Below, piece after piece: positions 53,080 to 63,312 of a stretch of DNA of 64,000 nucleotides. Made by a program: the position numbers and the translations under genes. The notes below the pieces were generated by a model. It saw only the letters and a program-made list of their open reading frames with translations. It made no database searches and was not told the origin of the DNA. Source of the DNA: Spiroplasma endosymbiont of 'Nebria riversi' (lineage in GTDB: Bacteria; Bacillota_I; Bacilli_A; Mycoplasmatales; Nriv7); the NCBI RefSeq assembly GCF_018831625.1, contig NZ_CP065193.1:1350936-1414935 (forward strand). Direction: 5' to 3'. Each line of letters opens with the position of its first letter. Within the stretch, counting starts at the first letter, position 1.

Positions 53080-53445
53080 CTATTTATTTTTTCTTTTTTT
53101 TCCAATTTTTTTAAATTTTTCAACCTCAATGCTAAAAAATGTTTTGTGGGTGGTCTTATTTGGATAATAACGATTGTGTAATTTTCCCTCAATTAAAATA
53201 ATATCGTGTTCTTTTAATTTTAAGAATTCTTTTTGCAACTTTTCTTCATAAATAGAGAGCGTTGTGTAGTTAAGACTCTCCCAACTAACTTGAACATTAA
53301 CAACTTTAATAACAACACTACTAATAGCTATTTTTTGCTTAAATTCTGTGATTTTGGGAATATCTTTTAAAATAACTGTCAAATTTACAAAATTAACATA
53401 ATTAATTACTTCATTTTCTTTTTTAATTTTTAGTGCTTTTAACAT
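53080..53445 (-). CDS. SSB-like OB-fold protein, 121 aa
   Basis: NYVNFVNLTVILKDIPKI at the start and HDIILIEGKLHNRYYPNK with FFSIEVEKFK near the end follow the single-strand-binding protein pattern (strand, VEGKL-R-Y loop, last strand). Basic C-terminus KKRKNK instead of the usual acidic tip. Overlaps the RuvC-like gene by 23 bases. Confidence 0.6.
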   Translation of the reverse strand: MLKALKIKKENEVINYVNFVNLTVILKDIPKITEFKQKIAISSVVIKVVNVQVSWESLNYTTLSIYEEKLQKEFLKLKEHDIILIEGKLHNRYYPNKTTHKTFFSIEVEKFKKIGKKRKNK

Positions 53446-53866
53446 TTTGTTTTACCTCATTACCCAAAAAGTATTGAATATGCTTTCACGCATCGTGCTC
53501 GTGTTTGGTAAGTTTTAAGTTTCCTTTGTAAAAAAATCCTTTCTTTTTAGAAGGCTCTTGTCTAAGAAAGTGCCAATGATATTTAAACCTTAAAAGACTG
53601 ATTATTGCTCCAATAAGTTCTGAGGTTGCTAAAGGATTGTCAATCGTTCTACCTTTAGTTAAGAAAAAATTTTCAATAATAAACACTGGCTTAAAATTTT
53701 CTATTCTTTTAAAATTATCAAATAATTTTTTAATTTTAAAAATTGCTTGTTCAACGCTTTCAGAAATTATTGTTTCGTCAAATTCAATGCATGAATTTTC
53801 AAAATTCCAAACAACAATACCAGTAGAACCGATTCCTGCGGGATCAATACCAATTATATAATTCAT
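53423..53866 (-). CDS. RuvC-like Holliday-junction resolvase, 147 aa
   Basis: NYIIGIDPAGIGSTGIVVW carries the first catalytic Asp of the RNase H-like fold; VFIIENFFLTKGRTIDNPLA has the Glu; TKHEHDAW supplies the terminal Asp. The length fits phage RuvC-like enzymes, which resolve branched DNA before packaging. Start ATG 53866. Confidence 0.8.
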
Positions 53867-53891
53867 AAACTAAATAATTACCCTATGACAA

Positions 53892-53990
53892 CTACATTTT
53901 TTGTTCTAATTCAGTTTTTTTATTAATAGAATATATAAACTTTTGACAATAATCTTTATCTGATTCATCCACATTAAATCATGTTTTCAT
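53892..53990 (-). CDS. Short homologue of the plectrovirus 58-64 aa protein, 32 aa
   Basis: MKTWFNVDESDKDYCQKF, then IYSINKKTELEQKM and TAG. Matches the first half of the plectrovirus protein (MKMWVSVDEPGKDYCQEF) closely; the second half is missing. Overlaps the 3' end of the methyltransferase gene. Confidence 0.65.
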
Positions 53991-54513
53991 TTTTTAATTC
54001 CTTTAATTTTCTATAAACAATTTGTTTAGGCAAAACATTATGACAAATATAAGCAGTTTCACTTGGTGGATTTTTGCAAACTATACCATTATAAGCAATA
54101 AACTTTATTCTTTTATTAAAAACTAATAACTCACACTGATCTATTTTTTCTCTAATTGGTTTTAATGCAATACTTACTAATGGTATTAACATCGCAAACG
54201 GTTTACCTAAATTAAATAAATGTTCTATTACTTGCTTTCTTTTACTAAATGGAGGGTTAGAAATAATATAATCATATCTATCCACATCACTTTTAATGTA
54301 ATTAAAGAAGTCAATTCCATCTTCAATATGACTATTTCAAACTTTATGCCCATTTTTTTCTAAAACACATACAAATTCACTATCAATTTTATCAAAAGGG
54401 CATAAAATAGTACTATTAGGTTTTAAAAATTCTAAAATTGATTTAATCACATATTTCTGTGTGTATCATTTATCATTAACATTAATTTTATTTAATAAAT
54501 TAGAATTTAACAT
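53974..54513 (-). CDS. Small adenine-specific DNA methyltransferase, 179 aa
   Basis: Motif IV YDYIISNPPFSKRKQ (NPPF) is clear, and the upstream ILCPFDKIDSEFVCVL fits the cofactor-binding part. It is shorter than free-standing methyltransferases but similar to phage versions. May protect phage DNA against host restriction. ATG overlaps the preceding stop. Confidence 0.75.
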
Positions 54514-54515
54514 AA

Positions 54516-54789
54516 TTAACTATCAATTCCTTTCTTAATTATTTTTAATTTGTCATTCTCTATTTTTAATTCTTGTTTTTTAGTTCATTTTGCTTGTGGC
54601 ACAAAGCAATTTTGATAATCATAAGTTTTTTTTAGTTTTCCGCTTACAATAATTTTCTATTCTTTTAAACTCACATTGCAATGATTTTTCTTTCAATTGA
54701 CAATTAATTGCTTTTAACGCTGTAATTAATTCTTTATAAGAATATTTTTGGCGTAATGCTTTAAGTCAATAAAAATGTTTGTTTTCCAT
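54516..54789 (-). pseudogene. Early hypothetical gene with frameshift
   Basis: MENKHFYWLKALRQKYSYKE opens well, then the sensible frame moves near 54660 to IIVSGKLKKTYDYQNCFVPQ and a Lys-rich end IENDKLKIIKKGIDS. The two parts look like one protein of about 88 aa. Not recognised. Confidence 0.5.
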
Positions 54790-54792
54790 TAA

Positions 54793-55017
54793 TTAATCTT
54801 CCTCAATTATTTCTTTATAAATAATTCATTTCCGCGGACGGATGGCTTTTTTCTTGTAATAAATTACATTTTCTAATGAGTGTACTTTTCTTTTAAAATT
54901 AGGGTCATTACGCGAAAACCCATAATAGCGTTCTACAATTTCAGCAACATTATCATAAACACCGACTAACTCATTAGTTTCGCAAGAATATATAACATAA
55001 CAATATTTTTTAGACAT
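54793..55017 (-). CDS. Early small basic protein, 74 aa
   Basis: MSKKYCYVIYSCETNELVGV, then a helical VAEIVERYYGFSRND, ending KKKAIRPRKW and an acidic tip. A TTG 15 bases upstream is an alternative start. Possibly nucleic-acid binding by charge; family unknown. Confidence 0.6.
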
Positions 55018-55040
55018 CTCGTACTTGTGCAAGATTTAAT

Positions 55041-55418
55041 CTAATTTAAATCAGTTTCTTTTAGTCATTCGGGAATAATATAATTAAAATTAATATCTTT
55101 ATCAAGTTCAGATTTTTTAATATTTTCTAAAAATTTTTGTCGATTTTTAATTTTAACTTCTTCATACAAATTAATAATTTCTTGCCCCTTAATGGTTGTA
55201 ATTTTGTGTGCACCGTTGGCATCATAATTAATAACTTCATAATCATTTTCTGTAAAAATACCGATCACCATCTGATTTGCATATTTAATTGATGGGTATA
55301 CTAGTTTTCGAGGAACTCAAGAAACACCACCACTATTGGTAATTGATAGTAAAATCACATTTGTTGTTTCAGCAACAATATATTTTTTATTCAAAAATAA
55401 ATTTTTTAAGTTAGTCAT
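55041..55418 (-). CDS. First early gene of the tailed element, 125 aa, related to the plectrovirus early protein
   Basis: MTNLKNLFLNKKYIVAETTN compares with MRNIENIFLNTEKYLLKETQ. Further matches are the V-Y, K-Y-x-N and IGI positions around QMVIGIFTENDYEVINYDAN, and the G-x-E-[IL] helix. It has an extra C-terminal helix of about 30 residues. Directly follows the palindrome block on the minus strand, as the plectrovirus gene does in its unit. Confidence 0.65.
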
Positions 55419-55805
55419 TATTTATTAACTCCTCATATCAATAATTTTTTATTTTTTGTAAAAAGATAATATACATCCTTCCTTATATGCAATTTCCTAG
55501 TTAGCTAACATAGTTAACTATCTAAATAAATCTATGTTATCTCTTTTATGTTAACTAAGTTATGTTAGCTAACTAGGTGCGAGAAATGCTGGAAATTACC
55601 AAAAAGCATTTTTTGGCACACCTAAAAAGTGTTCTCATATTTACAACACAACTTTTTAAATAGAATTTAGTTTTTGTTCGAACAAGTTAATAAATTAATA
55701 AAGTTAGTTTAATTTTATTAATTAAAATACCTACCTCCTTTAAAAAATTATTGTTAAGAGGAGCATTCTTACTGGTCTAAAATGTCTGTGTTACCTTACA
55801 TATAA
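55419..55805 (-). promoter_or_regulatory. Control region of the tailed element
   Basis: The 55490-55580 stretch has repeated palindromic motifs GTTAGCTAAC, AGTTAACTA and TGTTAACTAAG. No coding frame seen. The right end (TCTGTGTTACCTTACATATAAT) resembles a diverged copy of the plectrovirus promoter before merging into TTTTTTAATTTTGTA. Confidence 0.5.
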
Positions 55806-56070
55806 TTTTTTTAATTTTGTAGAAACCATATACATATGACAAGATTTTGGTTTCTACAAACTTGCTTTTAATTAATAAATAAATACGAGCTCATTTATTT
55901 ATTACAAGAAATATAAGGTTAAATTAATATTTATTATTTTTAGTTATGCCTTGTATTTTTTTGTGCCTTGATAGTAATAAACTAAGTTAATTAGTAAACG
56001 AAGTTTACTAACAAATTTTGTTAAACATAAATGTTTAAAAAAATAAATATTTAACTTAGTTAGATAACTA
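55806..56070 (+). promoter_or_regulatory. Origin/control region of unit 6
   Basis: Hairpin A (55819-55857), hairpin B (about 55875-55904) and the AACTTAGTT block, all matching unit 1. It continues directly into the truncated first gene. Confidence 0.65.
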
Positions 56071-56204
56071 ACTATCAGTTGGTTTCAGTTAATAAGAAAG
56101 AGCAGGAGTCTAATTTGATTATAGGACAGGAATTGTTAAATTTTTTTATTGTTGAAAAAGAGAACTATAAAAAGGATGTAAGTTTTAATTATTTTAAAAA
56201 TTAA
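56071..56204 (+). pseudogene. Early protein, N-terminal half deleted (unit 6)
   Basis: From the palindrome block the sequence jumps into YQLVSVNKKEQESNLIIGQE and runs to TAA at 56202-56204. Start and first 50 codons absent. Confidence 0.75.
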
Positions 56205-56295
56205 TTTTAAAGGTGTTTTAAGGTGCCTTAAGAATAGAGGTAAAAAAAACACAACAAACACACCACACCATCTTGGTTGATGTTTATGGCGGCAA

Positions 56296-56326
56296 AGCGG
56301 CGCGGAAAGCGTATGCTCCGCCCGCT
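56296..56326 (+). other. Covarying GC-rich hairpin (unit 6)
   Basis: AGCGG/CCGCT form, as in units 1 and 3. Confidence 0.6.
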
Positions 56327-56411
56327 AGTTATGGATTAGTTGAGTTATTTAACTAAGTTATTGCATTTTTTTTTATTTGGTGTAGTAAAAAATAGTTTTG
56401 GAGTTTTAGAA

Positions 56412-56606
56412 ATGAAAATGTGAGTTAGTGTGGATGAGCCTGGCAAAGATTATTGTCAAGAGTTTATATATTCTATTAATAAAAAAACCGGATTAGAACA
56501 AAAAAATTGAGCGTCTAAATTTGCAGTTGATTCTGTTAGAACTGATTTAGTTGGTGATAATTGACTTTGTGTTGATTTTGTTGAACATAATTGTTTAAAA
56601 AAATAA
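56412..56606 (+). CDS. Small conserved viral protein, 64 aa (unit 6)
   Basis: MKMWVSVDEPGKDYCQEF with the long C-terminus (VDFVEHNCLKK) as in unit 1. Confidence 0.75.
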
Positions 56607-56636
56607 ATTAATTAGAAAATTAAGGAGAAAAGAAAG

Positions 56637-56849
56637 ATGAGTATATTTGGATTAGTATTTTTTACGATTTTAACATTATTACTAGCATATTATATTGCAG
56701 TTAATATTTATCGGTTTTTTAAAGATAAAAAGAAATATGGTAGTGAAGCAAAACAGTTGCCAAAAGATTTTACTTATGCACAACGAATATTTATTGCAAA
56801 ATTTAAGAAAAATTTATTAGAACAAGATGAAAAAGAAATTAAAAAGTAG
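56637..56849 (+). CDS. Small membrane protein, 70 aa (unit 6)
   Basis: Intact copy. Confidence 0.8.
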   Translation: MSIFGLVFFTILTLLLAYYIAVNIYRFFKDKKKYGSEAKQLPKDFTYAQRIFIAKFKKNLLEQDEKEIKK

Positions 56850-56858
56850 GTTTAGAAA

Positions 56859-57008
56859 ATGTTTAAAAAAATAATTATTGAGTTAATTGAATTAATTTAT
56901 CCAACTGCCGATTTACCACCCCAAGTTGTATTTTTGTTTTCAATTTTAATAATTGTAATGCTCTTCTCAGCAATTATTTTTCTACTCTTTTGACCTTTTA
57001 AGCGGTAA
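56859..57008 (+). CDS. Small membrane protein, 49 aa (unit 6)
   Basis: Intact copy. Confidence 0.75.
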
Positions 57009-57013
57009 TTATT

Positions 57014-57244
57014 ATGTTTTTAGTTGCTTGAAAAGATTTAGATTGAGAAATGACAAAATTGTATTTTTGAGATTTATTTATCCAAATTACAACTATTCCG
57101 GCGTGAGTTTCTGGTAAAGAAATTGATTTAACCAAAGAACTACCTTGACTTTTAATAGCAAATATTGCGTTTTGAATGGTATTAGTATTCATCGTCTTAT
57201 TTATGGTTATTTTGTTTTATAAAGTTAAATCATATTTTGTTTAG
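57014..57244 (+). CDS. Small membrane protein, 76 aa (unit 6)
   Basis: Intact; loop reads TKELPWLL. Confidence 0.75.
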
Positions 57245-57259
57245 AAAGGGGGTGATTAT

Positions 57260-57502
57260 ATGTTTAAAACTTTTCTTGATGTAACAACACCGCCAGTAGC
57301 AATTACTGGTGAGCAAGCGGTTACTAACTTATGAAAAGCATTAATTAAAGCATTTGGTAATATTTGAACTGATATTATTGGCGGTAATATGCCAAATGTT
57401 GTTAATTTCTTTGCTACATATTGATTTTTCTTGCTTAGTGTGATTATTGGTTTATTTTTAATTGCTTTCAAAATTTTTGAAAAATTAATGCCCGGCAGAT
57501 AG
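57260..57502 (+). CDS. Major coat protein candidate, 80 aa (unit 6)
   Basis: N-terminus MFKTFLDVTTPPVAITG, strong SD. Carries Phe for Val and Ser for Gly at the start of the membrane helix (YWFFLLSVIIG). Confidence 0.8.
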
Positions 57503-57514
57503 CAATAAAAAAGA

Positions 57515-58381
57515 ATGTTATTTGATATTATTTATTTATTAATTGCTTTGTATATTTTATATACTAAAATTTCTCATTTTTTTGCTCGTCGTAGTTTTAT
57601 TAATTTCTTATTAAATTCGCCTTTAAATTTAGTAATTGGTGCCTTAGGGACTGGAAAAACTGCTTTAATGGTTTTAGCTTCTTACTTATTGAGCGGTTGA
57701 AAAACGATTTCTACTTTTCCGATTGCGGATAAACAAATGCTTTCATTAGGGCATATGTCTTTATTAGATTATAATTATCCGATATTAGAAGAAAAGCATT
57801 TGCTGTTATGAGATGAAACCAACTTATTTTTAGAAGGAACTGACTATAAAGAAAATGATAGGGCGGCCCAAGGTTTACAAGAATATTTCGCTTCAGCACG
57901 GCAGTTTACTCATATCGTATTAGCAAGCGGACAACGAGCCGAACATATATTAGTTAAAGTTCGTGATATTGCGAATTCAATAATTGTTGGCATTAGAAAA
58001 AAACCAGTTAGCATCTTTCGTCCTTATTTACAAGTTATTTATGGTACTTTTAAATCGGTAAGCGAATACGAACAATGACGTTTAACTCTAATTAATGCAA
58101 AAAATGATAAAAAAGGTCGCAAAATCAAGTATCGTAGCATTCCGGAATTAGACATTTATTTCTTTAAATTGAAAATTCCGATGTCAATTTTAAATCTTTA
58201 CGATAATAAATATTTATCATTCTTGCGTGAATTAAGTAATCGTGCTTTGAATGATAATTATCAACATAAATTTTGAAATGATAATGTAATGGATGTTGAA
58301 GCATTAGAATATTTAAAAATGGAAAAATTTAGTAAGATACTTACCAAGTTAAAAAATAATCTGAAGAAGAAAAATAAATAA
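57515..58381 (+). CDS. Zot/pI-like ATPase lacking its first 41 residues (unit 6)
   Basis: A deletion removes the original SD, start and first membrane segment. The frame resumes at an internal ATG (MLFDIIYLL) 12 bases after the coat stop, with no good SD. Walker A and B are intact; RVTQ has become RAAQ and a conserved Trp is Leu (EHILVKV). Translation and membrane placement are doubtful. Confidence 0.7.
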
Positions 58382-58394
58382 AGGATTTTAAAAA

Positions 58395-58721
58395 ATGGAA
58401 AACTTAGAAAAAATGGCTAGTTTAATTGGCGATATGTTTTATAAAGTTTTTGATTTAATTTGAACTTTAACTATTCCCGGAACAGATATTCGCATTATTA
58501 TTTTTCCGCTAATTATGCTTGTAATAAATCTTGTAATTGGTGGTATTTTAGGTATTCATATCGAACGACCAAAAGTTGGTTTTTGTAAAAAATATCGAAA
58601 ATCAGTTGCTAATTGAGGAACTAAGAAAAAATCATCTAGTGGTCCGATTAAGAAATTTAGTGGTAATAACCCTAAAAGCAGACCGTGAGTCGACCAACAT
58701 GGACGGCGAATAAAAAGGTAG
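58395..58721 (+). CDS. Basic membrane protein, 108 aa (unit 6)
   Basis: Intact, with a Cys for Arg at GFCKKY. Confidence 0.75.
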
Positions 58722-58730
58722 GTTTTTAAA

Positions 58731-58976
58731 ATGTTTAAATTGATAATATTATTTATTCTTGTTGCTGTTTTTTCTATTTTTGCTTTAAACGACTTTTTAG
58801 GTTTATGAGCCTATGTGCGTGAGGGTTTAGAATATTTTAATAAAGTTCTATCAAATAATATTAAAATTTTAGATTTTTTTAAACCAATGATAAGGTTATT
58901 TTCTCAACATCCGATTTTCCAAATTTTAGGAACGATTTGTATTTTATCAACAATATATTTAATTTTAAAGATTTAA
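58731..58976 (+). CDS. Membrane protein, 81 aa (unit 6)
   Basis: Intact. Confidence 0.75.
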
Positions 58977-58979
58977 AAA

Positions 58980-59351
58980 ATGAAAAAGTTAAAGAAAATA
59001 TTAAGTATTAAATGATTTAAAAGCCTTTTAGGTTTTATACATTTTTTTATTATATTTCATAGATTTATTACTCTAATTTAAATATTTTTAACAAAAATTC
59101 GAACTAACACAGATGAGTTTTTTAAAGATTTTATATTGTTTGATTTCCAAAATGTAGTTCTCAAGGTGTATTTTTGATTATTAATCGTTTATTTGTTAAT
59201 AACTGGTATTAAGTTAATTATTAGGGGTTATTACTTTAATAAAGTTTTTAGAGAGCACCAAATGCAAGTTGTTAATTGCAAATGCCCACAACATAATTAT
59301 TATAAATTTTCTGACGCTTTTAAAGCGATAAAAAAGAGTTTTAAGGTGTAG
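58980..59351 (+). pseudogene. 127-aa membrane protein, nonsense at codon 34 (unit 6)
   Basis: Same TAA as in unit 1 after FHRFITLI. The tail also has a 1-base insertion before the end. Confidence 0.7.
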
Positions 59352-59356
59352 ATGAG

Positions 59357-61229
59357 ATGCACAAGATTGTTTCTTGATTTATTATAATGTTTATTAGTTT
59401 GGTACCGCTAGGAGCGTTCTTTGATACAAAACAACCACCAAAACCTAATATAGAACAATTTTTTATGAAACGAGAAAAACGAGCTACAAACCCCAGTCAA
59501 TGTGGCAATAATTGTGAATTAGAGTTTGTTAGCATTAAAAATACTTTTTTTAATGTAGAGAGTTTTGGCTCTGCTGGAAGAATAACTTTTTATGATGAAA
59601 GTGTTCGTTTTCCAGATGATATGTCTGAAAAAAGCTTTTTAATCGAAAATCAAAGTATTAATAATCCTATAAAGGATCTTTTTAAACGAGAAGGTGTTTA
59701 TAAACCAAAGCCATCTGAAGATATATTAACTACCTATGGCTGAGAAATTCCTAAACTTGAAAGTATTAAAGTGTCATTTGTTTATTTAGATAGATATCAA
59801 TTAAATAAACACATATTTTATAAGTTCATTTTCAGCTAAAGTGCCACTACAACCAGAGAAAGATAACGAGCAACCGTTACCTACGGAAATAAATAAAAAT
59901 GATGGTGAGTATGAGTATAATCAGTTTCAAGATAAGCTAGATTATTTAATGATACAACGTCGAGATTTTGATAAATTTAATTATAGCTATTTATATTGAG
60001 TCCCAATTTTTAATTTCTTTGATGATAATTTTAAATATATGAGTGAAATGTCAATTAAATTAAATGGTTTTAAACAAAATAGTAAATTTACTTTAAGTCG
60101 CAAATCTCATTGAAATGAGTCATTAACAGAGAACATTATTTTTACAGAACTTTCCTTTTCTAGTTTTGGTGATGTTATTACTATAAAAACTGACGGTACT
60201 GACCTTATGGGTTATAATGAGTTTTTAGAGAATGGTAAATCAATTTTAAAATTTGGGTCACGAGCAAGTTTTGGAAGAGACTTTTTCAATACCTTTTTTG
60301 GACAAGTTAATTATTATGGTAATACTTTCTATTTTTTACGCTATGATGACAAATTAAAATTTGATTTTAAAGATTTTATGCTTTATTACCAAAAAGATTT
60401 AACTGTTGATTTTATTAATGGTTTATTTAATAAAATTTATAAAGTTTTAGGTGGTTTTTTCGTACAATTCTTTTATGCAAGTTTTGATATGGATACTTCT
60501 ACTTATGTAGAATTAGATTACAAAGGAATGCAACAATTCCTAAAAATGTTTTACAAATGGGGTTTTTCTATCGTTCCTTAATTACTTTTTATCCTAAACA
60601 ATATTTAATTAATTTTGATTCAACAATAGAAAATAGTAAGAATATGATTTTTCGTTCGTATTTTTTTGTGAAAGATAAACAAATTGCTAATGATTTTAAA
60701 ACTGGTAAAAGTTCTTATCAAATAGATTTTAATGTATTAAAAGCGTATGATAACCAATTGTGAAATGTTACTAGCAATAAATTGCATTTTTATAATGCTA
60801 AAGTTGATGTGATGTATGGAATTAATATTTTTACGCTAACTTTTCCGCTATATAAAAAACAAAGTGAAAGCACTGAATATCATTATTCTTTATACGATTT
60901 TAACATTTTGAATTCAACAGCTTTTATTGGTGGCGGAATAAGCGGGTAATATGGATGACTTAATTCCAACACCTAATTGTTCTTATTGAGGCTTATTTAG
61001 TGCCATATCTTGTGGGATTCAGCACGCTTCTGTTAGTGTGTTAAATTGATTACTTGGTCTTTCAGGGATTAATCTTTTAATTCGCCCCATTGCCGATATT
61101 GCTAAAACGACGATTAATTTTACCAAAACCGCTTTTCCAGTGTTTGAAGTTATTCCAGCATTTCAGATGTTATTTGAATTTGTAGTGTCATTAGCAATCT
61201 TATTAATGATATTAAAAAAGTTCTCTTAA
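59357..61229 (+). pseudogene. pIII-like adsorption protein ORF1 (unit 6), several frameshifts
   Basis: MHKIVSWFIIMFISLVPLGA signal peptide, Cys pair CGNNC, and an N-domain of a fourth type (SIKNTFFNVESFGSAGRITF onward). Frameshifts at about 59810 (end of the N-domain), about 60535 (lost A in CAACAAATTCC) and about 60940 (as in unit 1). The body around NENIIFTELSF differs from the other units. Confidence 0.75.
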
Positions 61230-61282
61230 ATATTGCCAATATTTTTTATAATATAATTCCTTTGAAAGGAGGATTTTTCTTT

Positions 61283-61698
61283 ATGCGAAAATTTTTATCA
61301 GCTTTAAATTTAGTATGTGTAATGTTTATTTTTGGATGTAGAAGTAATGTTTCTGAAAAAAAATTACAATTTTCTAGTTTAAATAATACATTTTTTAATG
61401 TAGAGAGTTTTGGCTCTGCTGGAAGAATAACTTTTTATGATGAAAGTGTTCGTTTCCAGATGATATGTCTGAAAAAAGCTTTTTAATCGAAAATCAAAGT
61501 ATTAATAATCCTATAAAGGATTTTTTTAAACGAGAAGGTGTTTATAAACCAAAACCATCTGAAGATATATTGACTACTTATGGCTGAGAAATTCCTAAAC
61601 TTGAAAGTATTAAAGTGTCATTTGTTTATTTAGATAGATATCAATTAAATAAACCACAATATTTTATAAGTTCATTTTTAGCAAAAATACCTAATTAA
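61283..61698 (+). pseudogene. Lipoprotein matching the unit 6 ORF1 N-domain, frameshifted
   Basis: Lipobox FIFGC. The body NTFFNVESFGSAGRITFYDE is identical to its own ORF1; one T is missing at CGTTTCCAGATG (CGTTTTCCAGATG in ORF1), breaking the frame. Its own TATAAT (61252-61257) and AAAGGAGG are present. Ends FISSFLAKIPN in the restored frame. Confidence 0.75.
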
Positions 61699-61722
61699 TT
61701 AGCAATTTTAAATATAATGTTT

Positions 61723-61752
61723 GAAAATCGTATTTTTTGTAATACGGTTTTC
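61723..61752 (+). terminator. Hairpin before transposase (unit 6)
   Basis: GAAAATCGTATT/AATACGGTTTTC. Confidence 0.5.
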
Positions 61753-61772
61753 TTAATTTAAGGAGTTTAAAA

Positions 61773-63002
61773 ATGAAATATATTATTTCCCAAGCTGACT
61801 TAGCAGATTTAAAAGCAAAAGCACAAAGTTGATTAAGTGCCAATTGCCGTAATCTTATTACTATAAAACTAAAAAACGCATTACTGCCTATTTAAATTTA
61901 TGTACTTATTTCTATATTAGACTTGGTACATAACCCTCAATTTTATCTACTATTTTGATAATATTATTTTCTGGGCGAAGTACAAATGTTAGATAAATAC
62001 AAAGACGAAAATAAATTTTATAGTTTATCGGGCGTGAAATTAAAGGTTATGTACCAAGTCTATTGAAGAAACTACTTTAACAAAACTTATTAAAAAATAT
62101 TTAAGAACGCAACGAAAACCTTTTATCGTTGGGCACAAAAAATTATGACCGCTTATTATTCTGACAATTTAGATTTGTTATTGTTTAAAACTACAAAGCC
62201 ACAAAAATCTTAATTATCAATATAGTTTAAATTCTCGCAAAAAAATTATGCGATTTATATTTTGATTACAAAAATCTTCAAGCCGGTGGAATGTGGTCTT
62301 TATTTAACAATTTAAAAATTGTTTTTCGCGATGTCAAAAATTCAGAAGTTCATAAAAATATCAAAACTTTTTATCGTTGAATTAAAACTGACTCCCGTTG
62401 AAAAGAATTAAAACAACAAATCAAACAAACTAAACGCCATTTTAAGCGTTATGAAGTTTCCGGAATTGGTCTTTTACAAATGGGTGCCAAAATTATTACT
62501 ACATCAAATTTTCCGGTTGATAAAAAATATTACATTTATGATTTCATTGACGAAATGACACGCATAGTATTTGGTTATGTTTATGATAGTTTAGGAACCA
62601 ATAATCCCATTAACGCCGCGCAAAGAGCAATAAAAGATTTTAGTGAACTTGGCATAATAATTAAACGCCTCCGCACTGATAATGCTCCTGAATTTACTAC
62701 TACTAATTGAAGCAATAAAAAAGCATATAAAGTAAAAGAAAGGCCTTTTACAACCTTTCTTTCAAAAAGCGGAATCGTTCACGAAACGACACCAATTCGT
62801 TCGCCTCAATCCAACGGAAGATTGAACGATTCCACCAACATTATAACAAATTATTTTATTCCAAGGATAAAAAATTAAATCAAGATGAACTTCAACATTA
62901 TCTAAACAAATATTATTACTTTTATAACTTTGAACGCTGTCATTCATCATTAAACACTAAAACACCATTTCAAACGCTACAAAAATTTTTAAACAAAGTA
63001 AT
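61773..63002 (+). pseudogene. DDE transposase (unit 6), interrupted by a MITE and frameshifted
   Basis: Interrupted at codon 49 by the 143-bp element. Several 1-base indels follow, the first catalytic Asp is Gly (LQMGAK for LQMDAK) and an A is lost in AACGGAAG. Clearly dead. Confidence 0.8.
61919..62061. mobile_element. 143-bp MITE with perfect 17-bp terminal inverted repeats
   Basis: AGACTTGGTACATAACC on the left and its exact reverse complement on the right. ATT is duplicated at both sides (61916-61918, 62062-62064), and removing the element plus one ATT restores the transposase reading TATATTGAAGAA. No coding capacity. Confidence 0.88.
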
Positions 63003-63312
63003 TTTTATAATTTTGAATAATTATTTTTTATATAATTATGTTTATTAAATTTTAAAAGATTTATTTTTTGCTCCTACATAGGTAAACCAAAATTAACTTG
63101 AATGCATACTGATTTCTAAATCAACAATTGTTGGTGGCGGAAGATTATAATTAAATATCATTGAACCAGAGAATAGTTTTTTTATATAAATATGATAATA
63201 AACAAAATAAAAACAGCAATTAAGGTTGCTGTTTTTAAGCTATATTACTTTTATTAATTTATTAATTTTCATTTAATTAAGTTAAAATATTCATATTTAC
63301 TAAGTTAATTAA
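63003..63312 (-). other. Remnant region with terminator (unit 6)
   Basis: A strong hairpin AAAACAGCAA/TTGCTGTTTT with T-runs on both strands lies at about 63208-63237. The left part has a short minus-strand open stretch (MIFNYNLPPPTIVDLEISMH) of unknown origin, possibly the tail of an older cargo gene. Nothing else recognised. Confidence 0.5.

Noticed and set aside
41039..55418. The tailed element as a phi29-type phage with protein-primed polymerase.
   Set aside because: No DNA polymerase or terminal protein is visible, and the terminase has a TerL-type nuclease half rather than being a gp16-like ATPase alone.
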